Origin: Bacillus sp. CH30_1T
Lineage (GTDB): Bacteria; Bacillota; Bacilli; Bacillales; Bacillaceae_B
DNA: 64,000 nucleotides
NCBI RefSeq assembly: GCF_008364765.1
Contig: NZ_VTUY01000009.1
Span: 118,623-182,622, forward strand
Direction of reading: 5' to 3'
Both the position numbers and the translations under genes were made by a program. Position 1 is the first letter of the stretch, and each line of letters opens with the position of its first letter. A model generated the notes under the pieces. The model was not told where the DNA came from, searched no databases, and saw only the letters and a list, made by a program, of their open reading frames with translations. Of the stretch, positions 25,112-34,817 are shown piece after piece.

Positions 25112-27327
25112 TGCCTCTTCGAAAAAAACTCTTTCGGACCATTATGGAAAAGAAGGCGCAGTTTTTCTCTGCGTGGTTTCTGATCGTGATCAGCTCCATT
25201 GTGTTTTACTCATTTACCTCAGCTGGAACGAATCTCATTGATAATTTACAGATGTTTTTTAAGGAGAATAAGGTTGAAGATGCTCAATTCATTACACAAC
25301 AGCCTTTGAAAGATATCAAAGAAATTGAAAAACAGAATGGGGCCGAAATTGACGAGAGGTATGTAGCGGATGTCCCATACAGTAAAGATACGACACTCAG
25401 GATGTTGGATGCCACTGAGGATGTCAATCTCCACTCTGTCGTGGAAGGTGAAAACCTGTCCTCGGAGCGGGATATCTTAGTGGATAAAGGTTTTGCCAAA
25501 GCTCATGACATTTCGATTGGAAACGAGGTTGAACTGGGAGGGGAAACATTTCGTGTTGCAGGATTTATGGCGATCCCGGATTACATCTATCCATTACAGG
25601 AAGAAACGGGCTTTCTGAAAAATCCTGATGCATTCGGTGTCGCGGTCGTGAAACAATCTGTTGTATCAAAATGGGAAGATCATCAGGTTTACTATAGTGT
25701 CCGCCTTTCAGTTGCCTCCCCAGAAGAACTGAAGAAGCAAATCAATCAAACGAATCAGATCATCAAATGGACAGATAAAAAAGAAAATAATCGCATTTCC
25801 TTCATCAAAGGGGATATTGCCGGCGTCAAAAAGATGGGACAATTTCTTCCGATAGGCATTTTGTTCATTAGTATGGTGATCATTCTCATATTATTGTGGC
25901 GTTTAATGAAAAAGGAATATGTGCAAATCGGTACATTGTATGCCCTTGGCTACAGGAAAAGGGAAATTATCCGTCATTATCTCTCCTATGCAGGGATTCT
26001 TGCCATCTCAGGGAGTGTCGTGGGCACGATCCTTGGCTGGATATGCTTGCATCCATTGCTATCAACTTTTGCGGCTTATTATAATCTGCCTATATTAGAA
26101 GTGAAGCCACATGTGGGTTATTTGCTTACGAGCTTATTGTTACCACTTGTTCTGTTCATCCCGTTAACCTATTATTTGGTTCAACGTGTCTTGAAGATCC
26201 CGCCCGTAAGTTTAATAAAAGGTGGGGAACGAAAGGTGAAAGTAAGCAGAATGGAGCGGTTATTTAAACTAAAGAAGCTGCCGTTCCGCCGGAAGTTCGT
26301 GATCCGGGAAATCATGCGAAACCTTCCAAGGGCGCTCTTTTTGATCAGCGGTGTGATGTTCGCCACATTATTATTGTTGTTCGGATTCGTCACGAAGAAC
26401 TCGATGGAGTACCTGGTAACAGATAATTTTCAACAAGTGTACGACTATGAGTATAGCTATCTATTCAAAGCTCTACAGACTGACAATCCTGAATCGGGAC
26501 AGATCGGAGCTGTGGCCCCTTTTACCACAGATAAGGAGAGTTTGACGATTACGGGCCTGAAATCAGATAATAGAGCCATTCGATTAAAGGACTCCAACGG
26601 GGGAGAGCTTAAGGTCAATTCAGTCATCATGAATAAATCACTCTCGGATAAATTAGGGATTCAAGAAGGAGATTCGATTCATGTGACAAATGAATTGACG
26701 AACAAATCTTTTAATCTCACCATTGATCACATCGCAGAATCGTATCTTGGAAATATGATCTATATGCCTCTGGAGGAATTCAACCAATTAAATGACTATC
26801 CTTCAGGAAGTTATACGGAGGTTTATTCAAACAAAGAACTCACGCTACCGAAAGAAAAGATCGTTTCGACAACCAAATCATCCGATACGATTGACGGATT
26901 CAAGGAAATGATCAAGCCATTGAACTATGGAGTAGCAGCGATTGCCTTTGTCGCTGCAATCATTGCTGTCATCATCATCTATATTTTGATTTCCTTATTA
27001 ATTGAAGAAAATTCATTCAAAATTTCACTCATGAAGGTCATCGGTTATCGGGAGAAATCAATCATGAACATGATGATAGGCTACAATATTTGGTTTATCA
27101 TCCTTGGATATGTGATAGGTATTCCCGTAACGCTCGTATCGATTTCAGCCTTTATGAATTCGATCACCTCAGAGATGAATGTGACGATTCCCGTAAAGAT
27201 GGATTGGATAAGTATCCTTATCAGCTTCTTCATCATCCTTGCATCGTATTATGTATCCCTATGGCTGAATCATCGGAAATTGAAAGGTGTTTCCATGAAG
27301 GAAGTGATTAACCGGAGTACGGAATAA
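25111..27327 (+). CDS. FtsX-like ABC transporter permease
   Basis: A 739-residue membrane protein with a helix near residues 20-40, a MacB-like extracytoplasmic domain (~200 residues), three helices around 250-370, a second unit starting near 405 with another external domain, and three C-terminal helices. This is two FtsX units in one chain. Each unit ends with the family pattern near Y-R-K-R-E-I and Y-R-E-K-S-I (coupling region). The ATG overlaps the ATPase TGA; GTGs at 25105 and 25108 are alternatives. It is followed by a strong terminator. Confidence 0.88.
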   Translation: MPLRKKLFRTIMEKKAQFFSAWFLIVISSIVFYSFTSAGTNLIDNLQMFFKENKVEDAQFITQQPLKDIKEIEKQNGAEIDERYVADVPYSKDTTLRMLDATEDVNLHSVVEGENLSSERDILVDKGFAKAHDISIGNEVELGGETFRVAGFMAIPDYIYPLQEETGFLKNPDAFGVAVVKQSVVSKWEDHQVYYSVRLSVASPEELKKQINQTNQIIKWTDKKENNRISFIKGDIAGVKKMGQFLPIGILFISMVIILILLWRLMKKEYVQIGTLYALGYRKREIIRHYLSYAGILAISGSVVGTILGWICLHPLLSTFAAYYNLPILEVKPHVGYLLTSLLLPLVLFIPLTYYLVQRVLKIPPVSLIKGGERKVKVSRMERLFKLKKLPFRRKFVIREIMRNLPRALFLISGVMFATLLLLFGFVTKNSMEYLVTDNFQQVYDYEYSYLFKALQTDNPESGQIGAVAPFTTDKESLTITGLKSDNRAIRLKDSNGGELKVNSVIMNKSLSDKLGIQEGDSIHVTNELTNKSFNLTIDHIAESYLGNMIYMPLEEFNQLNDYPSGSYTEVYSNKELTLPKEKIVSTTKSSDTIDGFKEMIKPLNYGVAAIAFVAAIIAVIIIYILISLLIEENSFKISLMKVIGYREKSIMNMMIGYNIWFIILGYVIGIPVTLVSISAFMNSITSEMNVTIPVKMDWISILISFFIILASYYVSLWLNHRKLKGVSMKEVINRSTE

Positions 27328-27372
27328 TGACAGGTAGTTTGGTATTATGAGTTAGAAATGGCGTTTCATATG

Positions 27373-27416
27373 AAAAAGGTGTCTTTGCCTTGAAAGGCAA
27401 AGACACCTTTTTTGCG
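27373..27416. terminator. Terminator of the TetR-ABC operon
   Basis: AAAAGGTGTCTTTGCCTT pairs perfectly with AGGCAAAGACACCTTTTT around GA-sized loop, with flanking A and T runs. It is bidirectional. Confidence 0.85.
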
Positions 27417-27435
27417 TTTTCCTTCGAGTCCCGTA

Positions 27436-27890
27436 GTTTCGGAATCGTTTGTCCTTCATCCGTTCCATCAGCTCATCTACTGATACCTCTTCGCTTAAAA
27501 GATCGGGTCCCACTTTTGAGAGAGTCGAATGGGTGCCCGGGCATTTCTTCGTCACGAAGAACCTCTATATCAGATGCACTATAGAGAAGTGCCGATTTAT
27601 TCTCATTATGTATGGCCAACCGGCTGGCGGTTTGTTTTCGGATAGTAATATGTGTTTCTGAAATACCATTTCCCGTAAAGTTGATAGTGGGAGTAGATGG
27701 TGTACCCATTGTCAAAGCGGATGAGCATGGCTTTTCCCTTCGTATCCACCCTTGTCACGAGTGACCCCTTTAGCAGATCCCCGTAGTCTTCTAAATGAGG
27801 GAAGGCAAAATAAATATCTTCCACGGTTTTACTTTTAATAGCACTTTCAACTGAATCTGCGGCTCGTCTGATTTCCGGACCTTCTGGCAT
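27436..27890 (-). pseudogene. nei: Endonuclease VIII (Nei/Fpg family) pseudogene
   Basis: The start is intact: AAAGGAG, then an ATG giving M-P-E-G-P-E-I-R-R-A-A-D, with the catalytic Pro and Glu of Nei/Fpg glycosylases. The first frame runs to about 27630 (P-K-T-N-R-Q). The match then continues in a second frame (R-L-A-I-H-N-E-N-K-S-A-L-L-Y-S-A-S-D) and again in a third (S-K-V-G-P-D-L-L-S-E-E-V-S-V-D-E-L-M-E-R-M). It stops at K-R-F-R-N near 27436. So there are at least two frameshifts and loss of about 120 C-terminal residues, including the H2TH and zinc finger regions. Confidence 0.85.
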
Positions 27891-27979
27891 GGCGGTTTCT
27901 CCTTTTTAATATAGTTGTTCCCTTTTTACTCCTCAATGTAACATTCAGATAGGATGGGCTACCCAGCAGTTTCATGGTC

Positions 27980-28008
27980 TTGACATTATTCCAATATATT
28001 GATAGAGT
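27980..28008 (+). promoter_or_regulatory. Promoter of mmuP-mmuM
   Basis: TTGACA at 27980-27985 and TAGAGT at 28003-28008, spaced 17 bp, directly upstream of the SAM riboswitch. Confidence 0.6.
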
Positions 28009-28027
28009 TTTAAAAAATCTACATATT

Positions 28028-28134
28028 TCTTATCCAGAGAGGTGGAGGGACTGGCCCTTTGAAGCCTCAGCAACAGGTCTGTGAAGATACTGTGCTAATT
28101 CCAGCGGGTGATTCAAACCCCGATAGATAGGAGC
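28028..28134 (+). promoter_or_regulatory. SAM riboswitch (S-box)
   Basis: Shows the conserved blocks CTTATCCAGAGAGGTGGAGG, GACTGGCCC, GAAGCCTCAGCAACAGG, TGTGCTAATTCCAGC and the closing GATAGATAGGAGC. The outer helix pairs CTTATC with GATAGG. SAM binding is expected to allow the terminator at 28152-28178. Confidence 0.92.
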
Positions 28135-28151
28135 AATCTTTTATTTGTCGG

Positions 28152-28178
28152 TGACGCACTCGTTCAGGGTGCGTTTTT
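28152..28178 (+). terminator. SAM-riboswitch terminator before mmuP
   Basis: ACGCAC pairs with GTGCGT, followed by T5-6; it is the expression platform of the S-box. Confidence 0.8.
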
Positions 28179-28226
28179 TGTTTGTCCACTCATTCCACAA
28201 TATATTTAGAAGGAAGGGTGTTTTTG

Positions 28227-29639
28227 ATGGGAAACGCAGGACAGAGTTTTAAAAGAGCGATGAAGACACGTCATTTAGTGATGCTGTCTCTTGGAGGGGT
28301 GATCGGAACCGGGCTTTTCTTGAGTTCGGGGTATACGATTCATCAGGCAGGACCATTTGGGACGATCCTTGCTTATTTGGTTGGGGCGCTGGTGGTGTAT
28401 CTTGTGATGCTTTGTTTAGGTGAGCTTTCTGTCTACATGCCAGAAACAGGATCCTTTCATAGTTATGCTGCAAAGTTCATTGGACCTGGGACCGGGTACA
28501 CGGTGGGCTGGTTATATTGGCTGACATGGACAGTGGCATTGGGGTCGGAGTTTACGGCGGCTGGCTTGATGATGCAGCGTTGGTTTCCTTCGATTAGTGT
28601 ATGGATCTGGAGCGCAGTCTTTGCTGCGTTGATTTTTGGGCTTAATGCGTTGTCAGTCCGGTTTTTTGCTGAATCTGAATTTTGGTTTTCTTTAGTAAAA
28701 GTGATTGCGATCGTTGCGTTTATTGTAATTGGGGTAGGCGCGATCGTCGGGTTCATCCCTCTCAGTCATTCAGAGCCCGCTCCGTTTTTCTCGAATATCA
28801 CAAGTTCAGGGTTGTTTCCGAATGGAGCATTTGCCATTCTGATGACCATGCTTGCCGTCAATTTTGCTTTTTCAGGAACAGAATTGATAGGGGTCGCAGC
28901 GGGAGAAACAGAGGATCCATCAAAATCGATTCCTAAAGCCATCCGCACCACGCTTGTGAGATTGATCATCTTTTATGTAGGGACGATTGTAGTATTATCT
29001 GCTTTATTGCCGAGTCAGTCAGCCGGTGTATTAGAAAGTCCTTTCGTAGCGGTGCTCGGAGGGATTGGAATCCCGTATGCCGACGATTTCATGAATTTTG
29101 TGATTATAACGGCCATTTTATCAGCGGCAAACTCCGGTCTGTATGCTTCTTCCAGAATGCTATGGTCACTGGCTGATAAGCAAATGATCTCACCGGTTTT
29201 TGCCAAATTGACTGATCGGGGAGTCCCTCTCAATGCGATAGTTTGCAGCATGCTTGGAGGGGGGCTGGCCTTGCTTTCAAGCATCATTGCACCGGGGACG
29301 GTCTACATCGTATTGGTTTCTGTCTCAGGACTTGCTGTAGTGATCGTGTGGATGAGCATTAGTGCAGCCCAATTTCTATTTCGTAGACAGTACATAAGGG
29401 AAGGAAACGATGTGAAAGACCTTGCTTATCGAACGCCGCTATACCCACTCGTTCCCATTGCGTCATTCCTGCTTTGTCTCGCTTCCTGTATCGGCATTGC
29501 CTTTGATCCCACTCAGAGGATAGCCCTTTATTGCGGAATCCCGTTTATCGCCATTTGTTATGGAAGCTATTATCTCACACAATACGTTAAGAAAAGAGGA
29601 AAAGGTTATGTCGAATCAACTGAAGCTAAATCCCATTGA
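28227..29639 (+). CDS. mmuP: S-methylmethionine permease
   Basis: A 470-residue amino-acid/polyamine/organocation (APC) permease with about 12 membrane helices. The first has the family signature [13 protein letters not shown]. The substrate is inferred from the SAM riboswitch and from mmuM, which overlaps its 3' end by 32 bases. AAGGAAGGGTG precedes the ATG at 28227; the frame upstream has no site. Together the pair imports S-methylmethionine and uses it to make methionine. Confidence 0.9.
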   Translation: MGNAGQSFKRAMKTRHLVMLSLGGVIGTGLFLSSGYTIHQAGPFGTILAYLVGALVVYLVMLCLGELSVYMPETGSFHSYAAKFIGPGTGYTVGWLYWLTWTVALGSEFTAAGLMMQRWFPSISVWIWSAVFAALIFGLNALSVRFFAESEFWFSLVKVIAIVAFIVIGVGAIVGFIPLSHSEPAPFFSNITSSGLFPNGAFAILMTMLAVNFAFSGTELIGVAAGETEDPSKSIPKAIRTTLVRLIIFYVGTIVVLSALLPSQSAGVLESPFVAVLGGIGIPYADDFMNFVIITAILSAANSGLYASSRMLWSLADKQMISPVFAKLTDRGVPLNAIVCSMLGGGLALLSSIIAPGTVYIVLVSVSGLAVVIVWMSISAAQFLFRRQYIREGNDVKDLAYRTPLYPLVPIASFLLCLASCIGIAFDPTQRIALYCGIPFIAICYGSYYLTQYVKKRGKGYVESTEAKSH

Positions 29640-30558
29640 TGCTATTTTACAAAAACATTCCCCACTTATTTTAGATGGAGCATTAGCCACAGAGCTGGAA
29701 TCCCATGGCTGTGATTTAAATGATCCCCTTTGGTCTGCCCGTGTACTCCTTGAAAGTCCGGAATCGATTGAAAAGGTTCATGCCGATTATTTCCGTGCAG
29801 GAGCTGATTGTGCGATTACAGCCAGCTACCAGGCAACGGTGGATGGTTTTCGAAAGCGCGGAATAGAGAAACCCGAAGCGCTGGAATTAATCAAGAAAAC
29901 GGTTACTCTTGCCAAACAGGCCAGGGATAACTTTTGGAAGGAAGAGATGGAAAATTCGAATCGGCCGAAACCAATCGTTGCAGGTTCTGTAGGACCTTAC
30001 GGGGCATACCTTGCTGACGGCTCTGAATACGATGGTAACTATGGAGTATGTGATCAACATTTAGCAGATTTCCATTTTCCAAGAATCGAGGCATTAGTGG
30101 AGGCAGGCGCTGATTTGCTGGCGTTCGAAACCATCCCGTCCTTACAGGAAGCAAGGGTGCTAGCTTCTCTTTTGAAAGCATTTCCGGATACCTGTGCCTG
30201 GCTGTCTTTTTCATTAAAGGATGGTGATTCGATAAGTGATGGAACGTGGATTGAGGAGTGCGCGCGCGAGTTCAATGATGATGAACAAATCGCTGCGATT
30301 GGTGTGAATTGTACACCGATGCCTGCGGCGAATAAAGCGATAAGCGTACTAAGCAGAAACACTGACAAACCAATCATCCTGTACCCGAACTCAGGTGAGA
30401 CTTACAATGCAGAGACTAAAACGTGGCATGGGGAGGAAGGGTGGTGCTCGTTTGATGAGCAATCAGAAATTTGGTACGAGACAGGTGCCCGTATCATTGG
30501 TGGTTGCTGCCGAACGAATCCGGGTCATATTGAGGCGTTGGCAAAGAGATGGAGATAG
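29608..30558 (+). CDS. mmuM: Homocysteine S-methyltransferase
   Basis: A 316-residue zinc enzyme that transfers a methyl group from S-methylmethionine to homocysteine. [10 protein letters not shown] lies near the start. The zinc ligands are the Cys in G-V-N-C-T-P and the C-C pair in [12 protein letters not shown]. The ATG at 29608 is preceded by an AGAGGAAAAGG site and lies inside the end of mmuP, so translation is coupled. Confidence 0.93.
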   Translation: MSNQLKLNPIDAILQKHSPLILDGALATELESHGCDLNDPLWSARVLLESPESIEKVHADYFRAGADCAITASYQATVDGFRKRGIEKPEALELIKKTVTLAKQARDNFWKEEMENSNRPKPIVAGSVGPYGAYLADGSEYDGNYGVCDQHLADFHFPRIEALVEAGADLLAFETIPSLQEARVLASLLKAFPDTCAWLSFSLKDGDSISDGTWIEECAREFNDDEQIAAIGVNCTPMPAANKAISVLSRNTDKPIILYPNSGETYNAETKTWHGEEGWCSFDEQSEIWYETGARIIGGCCRTNPGHIEALAKRWR

Positions 30559-30574
30559 ACAATAGCACTTACAT

Positions 30575-30616
30575 AGAAAAGCCCAAGTGATTCAATCACT
30601 TGAGCTTTTCTATTAT
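30575..30616 (+). terminator. Terminator of mmuP-mmuM
   Basis: AGAAAAGC...AAGTGATT pairs with AATCACTT...GCTTTTCT. Confidence 0.75.
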
Positions 30617-30681
30617 TATCTCTACTATCATTTAATAGAAAACGTCTCTTTTATCAGCAAGTCTTCAGGTGATTTCCCGAT

Positions 30682-30860
30682 TTAATCTTGATGGAAGTAA
30701 TCTCTGATGACTCCATTCTTTAAATAGTTGACGATTGAGACCATTGTCATACCTTGATCTAAAGCAAGGTTTTTGAGTCTTTTACACCAGTATCCATCGG
30801 CAGGTAAACTCTAATAAAGACGCCGCCCTCAATCATAGGTGCTACTGTATTGGGTGACTA
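30682..30860 (-). pseudogene. Broken ribbon-helix-helix (CopG-like) small protein
   Basis: On the minus strand one frame reads S-P-N-T-V-A-P-M-I-E-G-G-V-F-I-R-V-Y-L-P-M-D-T and then stops. After a +1 shift the match resumes with C-K-R-L-K-N-L-A-L-D-Q-G-M-T-M-V-S-I-V-N-Y-L-K split over two helices, ending Y-F-H-Q-D and TAA at 30682-30684. The order beta strand (V-F-I-R-V-Y-L), helix, helix is that of ribbon-helix-helix DNA-binding proteins. An in-frame stop precedes the fragment. No partner toxin or parA gene is nearby. Confidence 0.55.
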
Positions 30861-30962
30861 CCGTCTTTTTTTTGTCAACAGTGTTATTGATTTCTATTAA
30901 AAAAAGGATATTTTCCCATTATGTAGAAAGTCATAGATAGATAGTCAATAGGGGTGAGCAGG

Positions 30963-32456
30963 GTGCGAGGTTTTCATTATAAAAATTACGACGGTTTAGG
31001 GCTCGCAGAATTAGTGAAGAAAAAAGAAGTTCATCCTAAAGAATTGGTTGAAGAGGCCATTAAAATAACAGAAGCCCACAACCCGAAGTTGAACGCAGTG
31101 ATTCATAAAATGTATGAACAGGCGAGGGAGGTTGCAGACAAAGAGCTTACTGGAGCATTCGCGGGTGTACCGATGCTATTGAAAAATATCACTCAGGAAA
31201 TAGAAGGGGAGCCTATGACAGCAGGTTCAAGATCACTTCGAACCTACCGAGCGAAGAAAGATGCAGAGTACACCAGGAGATTGCGGGAAGCAGGTGTGGT
31301 TATTCTGGGGCAAACGAATGTGCCTGAATTTGCTTTAGTGGCTGTTACTGAACCTTCACATCACGGTGCGACAAGAAATCCGTGGAACTTGGATTATACG
31401 CCTGGAGGTTCAAGTGGCGGTTCAGCTGCTGCGGTAGCATCCGGCATTGTTCCGATCGCGGGTGCCAACGATGGTGGGGGATCTATCAGAATCCCGGCTG
31501 CTTATTGCGGGTTATTTGGTTTGAAGCCAACAAGGGGAAGAACACCTGTTGGTCCAACCTACGGAAGAACATGGCAAGGGGCCTCTGTTGAGCATGTTTT
31601 AACCCGATCGGTCAGGGATAGCGCTGCCATGCTGGATGAATTAAGAACTTATGAAAAGTCTGCGGCTTTCTATGCCCCACCATTTGAAGGGAGATACATG
31701 GAAGCATCGCAAACTCCATTAGGCAAGAAAGTAAGGATTGCCTATTCCATAGCTTCTCCCATAGGTACCGAAGTTCATCCCGAGTGCGAAAAGGCTGTTG
31801 TGAAAGCTGCTAAATTACTAGAGTCCATGGGTCATTTTGTGGAAGAAAGAGAGGTGCCGGTGGATGGACATAAAATCGCGAGAAGTTTTTTAACCATGTA
31901 TTTTGGTGAAACCGCTGCTTTGTTAACTTCGTTAGAAGAAGTGCTGGGACGAAAAGCTACCTACGCTGATGTGGAACCCTCCACCTGGATCCTGGGGTTG
32001 ATTGGAAAGGCCACTCCTGCTGAAGAATTTATCCTGAGTATTAGGGAGTGGGACAAAGCAACTTATCAAATGGAAACATTTCATGAAACGTATGATTTCT
32101 ACCTTACTCCTACAGCAGCTTTTCCACCAGCCAAGATAGGAGAACTGGAACCGACCCAATCAGAGAAATTCTTGATCAGTTCAATAGGGAAATTGGGACT
32201 TAGGAGACTGTTGAAAAAGATAGGAATCGTTGATCAGATAGCACAGAAAAACCTGATGCGTACCCCTTTTACACAGTTGGCCAATTTAACAGGGCAGCCG
32301 GCCATGTCACTTCCGATACATCAAACTTCTGAAGGGCTGCCGGTCGGAGTCCAGGTGATGGCAGCAAAAGGCGGAGAGGATTTGCTGTTGCAATTGGCTG
32401 GAGAGATTGAGAAGTCTGAGCATTGGTTGCAAATAGAGAAAAACCCTTTGTTTTAG
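30963..32456 (+). CDS. Amidase signature family enzyme
   Basis: A 497-residue amidase. The Ser-cisSer-Lys triad is clear: Lys in P-M-L-L-K-N-I (about residue 74), cis-Ser in T-P-G-G-S-S-G-G-S (about 151) and nucleophile Ser in [10 protein letters not shown] (about 174). The GTG at 30963 lies five bases after AGGGGTGA; GTG 30954 is an alternative. It is not in a gatCAB operon and is too divergent from GatA context to be assigned, so a free-standing amidase of unknown substrate is the safe call. Confidence 0.88.
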   Translation: MRGFHYKNYDGLGLAELVKKKEVHPKELVEEAIKITEAHNPKLNAVIHKMYEQAREVADKELTGAFAGVPMLLKNITQEIEGEPMTAGSRSLRTYRAKKDAEYTRRLREAGVVILGQTNVPEFALVAVTEPSHHGATRNPWNLDYTPGGSSGGSAAAVASGIVPIAGANDGGGSIRIPAAYCGLFGLKPTRGRTPVGPTYGRTWQGASVEHVLTRSVRDSAAMLDELRTYEKSAAFYAPPFEGRYMEASQTPLGKKVRIAYSIASPIGTEVHPECEKAVVKAAKLLESMGHFVEEREVPVDGHKIARSFLTMYFGETAALLTSLEEVLGRKATYADVEPSTWILGLIGKATPAEEFILSIREWDKATYQMETFHETYDFYLTPTAAFPPAKIGELEPTQSEKFLISSIGKLGLRRLLKKIGIVDQIAQKNLMRTPFTQLANLTGQPAMSLPIHQTSEGLPVGVQVMAAKGGEDLLLQLAGEIEKSEHWLQIEKNPLF

Positions 32457-32521
32457 AAAAGGGGAAGGGGGGACAGGTGCATTCCATATCCCAACATCCC
32501 CTTTCCCCTCTGTCTGTTCTA

Positions 32522-33421
32522 CTATTCAATCATCCCGACGATCCTCTCACAAATCTCATGGGTAACAAGTGAATCCTCAATCGATGGGTCAGGGGTTGTA
32601 CCATTTTCCACACACTCTATGAAATGATCCACTAAATCATAAAACCCACGTTTATATAAGGTAGGCTCCCAATCTCCAAATGAAGAAAGGCGGACTTCTT
32701 TATTATGATAATGAGTCGTTTCAACGAGACTGTTGACGACATATTTATGATGGCCTGCGGAGTACTCGATGATTTCTTCCGTCACACCGCCGTCCCGGTT
32801 CATGATCCCGACTGAGGTGCACTCCTCGCCGATGAGCTGGACGACTAAGTGGTGGAGCATGTCATCTTTTTTTAGATACTGAACCTTTACATCCTGGACC
32901 TCAGTGTCCATTAAGAATCGCAGAGTATCTACAACATGGATGAAATCTTCTACGACGAACCTGGTGACGTAATCAGGTAAAGCGTATCTGTTTTTTTGCA
33001 TAAGAAGGAAGCTCGGTTTGCCTTGTTCTTTAAGTTCTCTCACTTTTGGTATGAATCGTCTGTTAAAACCGACCATGGCAATTTTGTCCCTTTCTTTTGC
33101 GAGCTGAACGATTCTTTCGGTTTCGTGAAAATTCAAGGAAATCGGCTTGTCTATGTAAACGCTGATGCCATTCTCGAGTAGTTTTTCCGTTATTTCAAAG
33201 TGGGCTTCAGTAGCCGTACTTACAAATGCTGCGTCAATATTGTTAGCAATCAGTTCTTCAACACTCTGAACCTGTTCCTTGATCCGGTATTTAGTTGCAA
33301 GAGCATTAAGGGTTTCGGGATTCCTTGTGCAAAGCACGAGTTCGATTCCTTCTTTTTCAGAGAGAACTGGCAGGTAGGCTTTCTTGGCGATATCCCCCAG
33401 TCCAATAAGTCCGATTTTCAT
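32522..33421 (-). CDS. Gfo/Idh/MocA family oxidoreductase
   Basis: A 299-residue NAD(P)-dependent dehydrogenase. The N-terminal Rossmann fold starts at once with M-K-I-G-L-I-G-L-G-D-I-A-K-K. The family motif is Y-I-D-K-P-I-S (usually E-K-P), with Lys in place. The central R-F-I-P-K-V-R-E-L-K-E segment starts the substrate-binding half. The ATG at 33421 follows GGGGTG; the 13-codon extension upstream has no site. The substrate is unknown and no sugar genes flank it. Confidence 0.9.
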   Translation of the reverse strand: MKIGLIGLGDIAKKAYLPVLSEKEGIELVLCTRNPETLNALATKYRIKEQVQSVEELIANNIDAAFVSTATEAHFEITEKLLENGISVYIDKPISLNFHETERIVQLAKERDKIAMVGFNRRFIPKVRELKEQGKPSFLLMQKNRYALPDYVTRFVVEDFIHVVDTLRFLMDTEVQDVKVQYLKKDDMLHHLVVQLIGEECTSVGIMNRDGGVTEEIIEYSAGHHKYVVNSLVETTHYHNKEVRLSSFGDWEPTLYKRGFYDLVDHFIECVENGTTPDPSIEDSLVTHEICERIVGMIE

Positions 33422-33631
33422 GTTTTTCACCCCATTGTTTTTTGTGTAACGTTCTTTCATTATATTATTCTCTATTTATATATCAAATCAAAGAGTGATC
33501 AAGATGCTGGTAATGTTGGGAGGGGTCGCATAAACACGAACATTAAAATAAAATATTTGAATAAAATTCGGATTTTGGTTGATTATCGAAAGGGAGTTTG
33601 TTATATTAATACTGTACTAATTACATATCGT

Positions 33632-33702
33632 ACTCGTATATCCTCGGTAATATGGTCTGAGTGTTTCTACCTGGTTCCCATTATAAGAACTGGACTACGA
33701 GT
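33632..33702 (+). promoter_or_regulatory. Guanine-type purine riboswitch
   Basis: The closing helix pairs ACTCGTA (33632-33638) with TACGAGT (33696-33702). In between lie TATCCTCGGTAATATGGTCTG, GTTTCTACC and GAACTGGACTACG, the conserved purine-aptamer blocks. The specificity base in GGACTACG is C, which pairs with guanine; adenine aptamers have U there. The 3' side (GAGTTAAAGTAT, 33700 onward) can pair with ATACTTTAACTTC near 33769-33781 as an alternative structure. Confidence 0.88.
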
Positions 33703-33784
33703 TAAAGTATTCGGTTTTACGGCTTTTTTGCCGTTGCCATTTTGTGATGGACATTCTTTAATATCACGTATACTTTAACTTCGA

Positions 33785-33832
33785 AGGTCTGGAAAGTAGA
33801 AACCACTCTACATGTTCTAGATCTTTTTCTTT
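33785..33832 (+). terminator. Terminator of the purine riboswitch
   Basis: AGGTCTGGAA-AGTAGA pairs, with wobbles and a small bulge, with TCTACATGTTCTAGATCT, followed by TTTTCTTTT. It directly follows the alternative-pairing segment. Confidence 0.65.
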
Positions 33833-33887
33833 TGGGCAAAACAGCGAGATATCACCATCAAGAAAAAACGAAAAAGGAGAGATTGTG

Positions 33888-34757
33888 ATGAAAAAGAAAC
33901 TGGCTTTATTTGTATCATTATCAGTATTAGCACTATCCTTATTTACTGGATGCAGTTCCACTTCACAGACTGCAGCTAAGGAAGAAGAGGCAGAGAGACC
34001 CATTCTGATTCAAGGTCCAATGCCGATTGAAGCTGAAAAGTTTGCAGGAAAATTAGAGAATGTGAAAGAAGAAAAATCGGGATCATTTGTTTTTTACATA
34101 GGAACGCTTGATGATTATCCTGTCATCGTTGCCAAAACCGGTAAAGGTATGGAAAACACGGCAGCGGCTACTGCGGTAGCCATTGAGAAATACGATCCGA
34201 TCGCCATCATCAACCAAGGAACATCAGGTGGTCATGACCCTGAATTGCATGTATTTGATATCGTATTAGGAGAAAGAACCGTTAACCTGGGTTCATTGAA
34301 AACAGCTGATAAAGCTGATAAAGAAGGAATTGATCCAACTGTCTGGAAGCCGATGGACTTAATGGCTTCTGAAGGCAGTGCAGGGGAAGATCCAAATGCT
34401 GAGAAAATCCGATACTACGATGGTGACGAGGACTTACTTGAAGCTGCCAAAGCAGTAAAGGATACATACACCGATGGAAAGATCGTCGAAGGTACCATCG
34501 GTTCTGCCGACGTGTGGAATAATGAAGTGGACCGCATTCAATGGTTCCATGAGAAATACGGTACTTCTGTAGAGGAAATGGAAGGGGCTGCAGCAGCACA
34601 GATTGCAGGTGCTTATGATGTAGCATTCCTGGGAATCCGTGTACTGTCCAATAACAAGACAAATGGTGGAGCATACAACCCTGAAACCGCATCTGCGAAC
34701 CAGGAGTATGTCTATGAAGTGGTGAAGGAATATATATCCATGATGGAAACTAAATAA
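33888..34757 (+). CDS. Lipoprotein of the MTA/SAH nucleosidase-phosphorylase fold
   Basis: A 289-residue exported purine nucleosidase or phosphorylase relative. The signal peptide ends in a lipobox L-F-T-G-C, so it is anchored outside the membrane. The fold shows I-Q-G-P-M-P-I-E-A-E (base of the active site), N-Q-G-T-S-G-G-H, and the ribose motif V-E-E-M-E-G-A-A-A-A-Q-I-A. Where MTA/SAH nucleosidase has the catalytic Asp (S-D), this protein has S-N-N (Asn255). Asn at this place marks 6-oxopurine enzymes such as low-molecular-weight PNP. With the guanine riboswitch this suggests salvage of guanosine or inosine. AAGGAGA precedes the ATG. Confidence 0.85.
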   Translation: MKKKLALFVSLSVLALSLFTGCSSTSQTAAKEEEAERPILIQGPMPIEAEKFAGKLENVKEEKSGSFVFYIGTLDDYPVIVAKTGKGMENTAAATAVAIEKYDPIAIINQGTSGGHDPELHVFDIVLGERTVNLGSLKTADKADKEGIDPTVWKPMDLMASEGSAGEDPNAEKIRYYDGDEDLLEAAKAVKDTYTDGKIVEGTIGSADVWNNEVDRIQWFHEKYGTSVEEMEGAAAAQIAGAYDVAFLGIRVLSNNKTNGGAYNPETASANQEYVYEVVKEYISMMETK

Positions 34758-34764
34758 GGTTGCT

Positions 34765-34817
34765 GGCCTGACCCCGGGTGCATGAATGCGTTAGCATGCC
34801 GGGGCAGGTCCTTTTTT
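34765..34817 (+). terminator. Terminator after the nucleosidase gene
   Basis: GGCCTGACCCCGG...CATG pairs with CATGCCGGGGCAGGTCC, followed by T6. Confidence 0.8.

Noticed and set aside
33632..33702. Adenine-specific version of the purine riboswitch
   Set aside because: The specificity base in GGACTACG is C, which pairs with guanine, not U.
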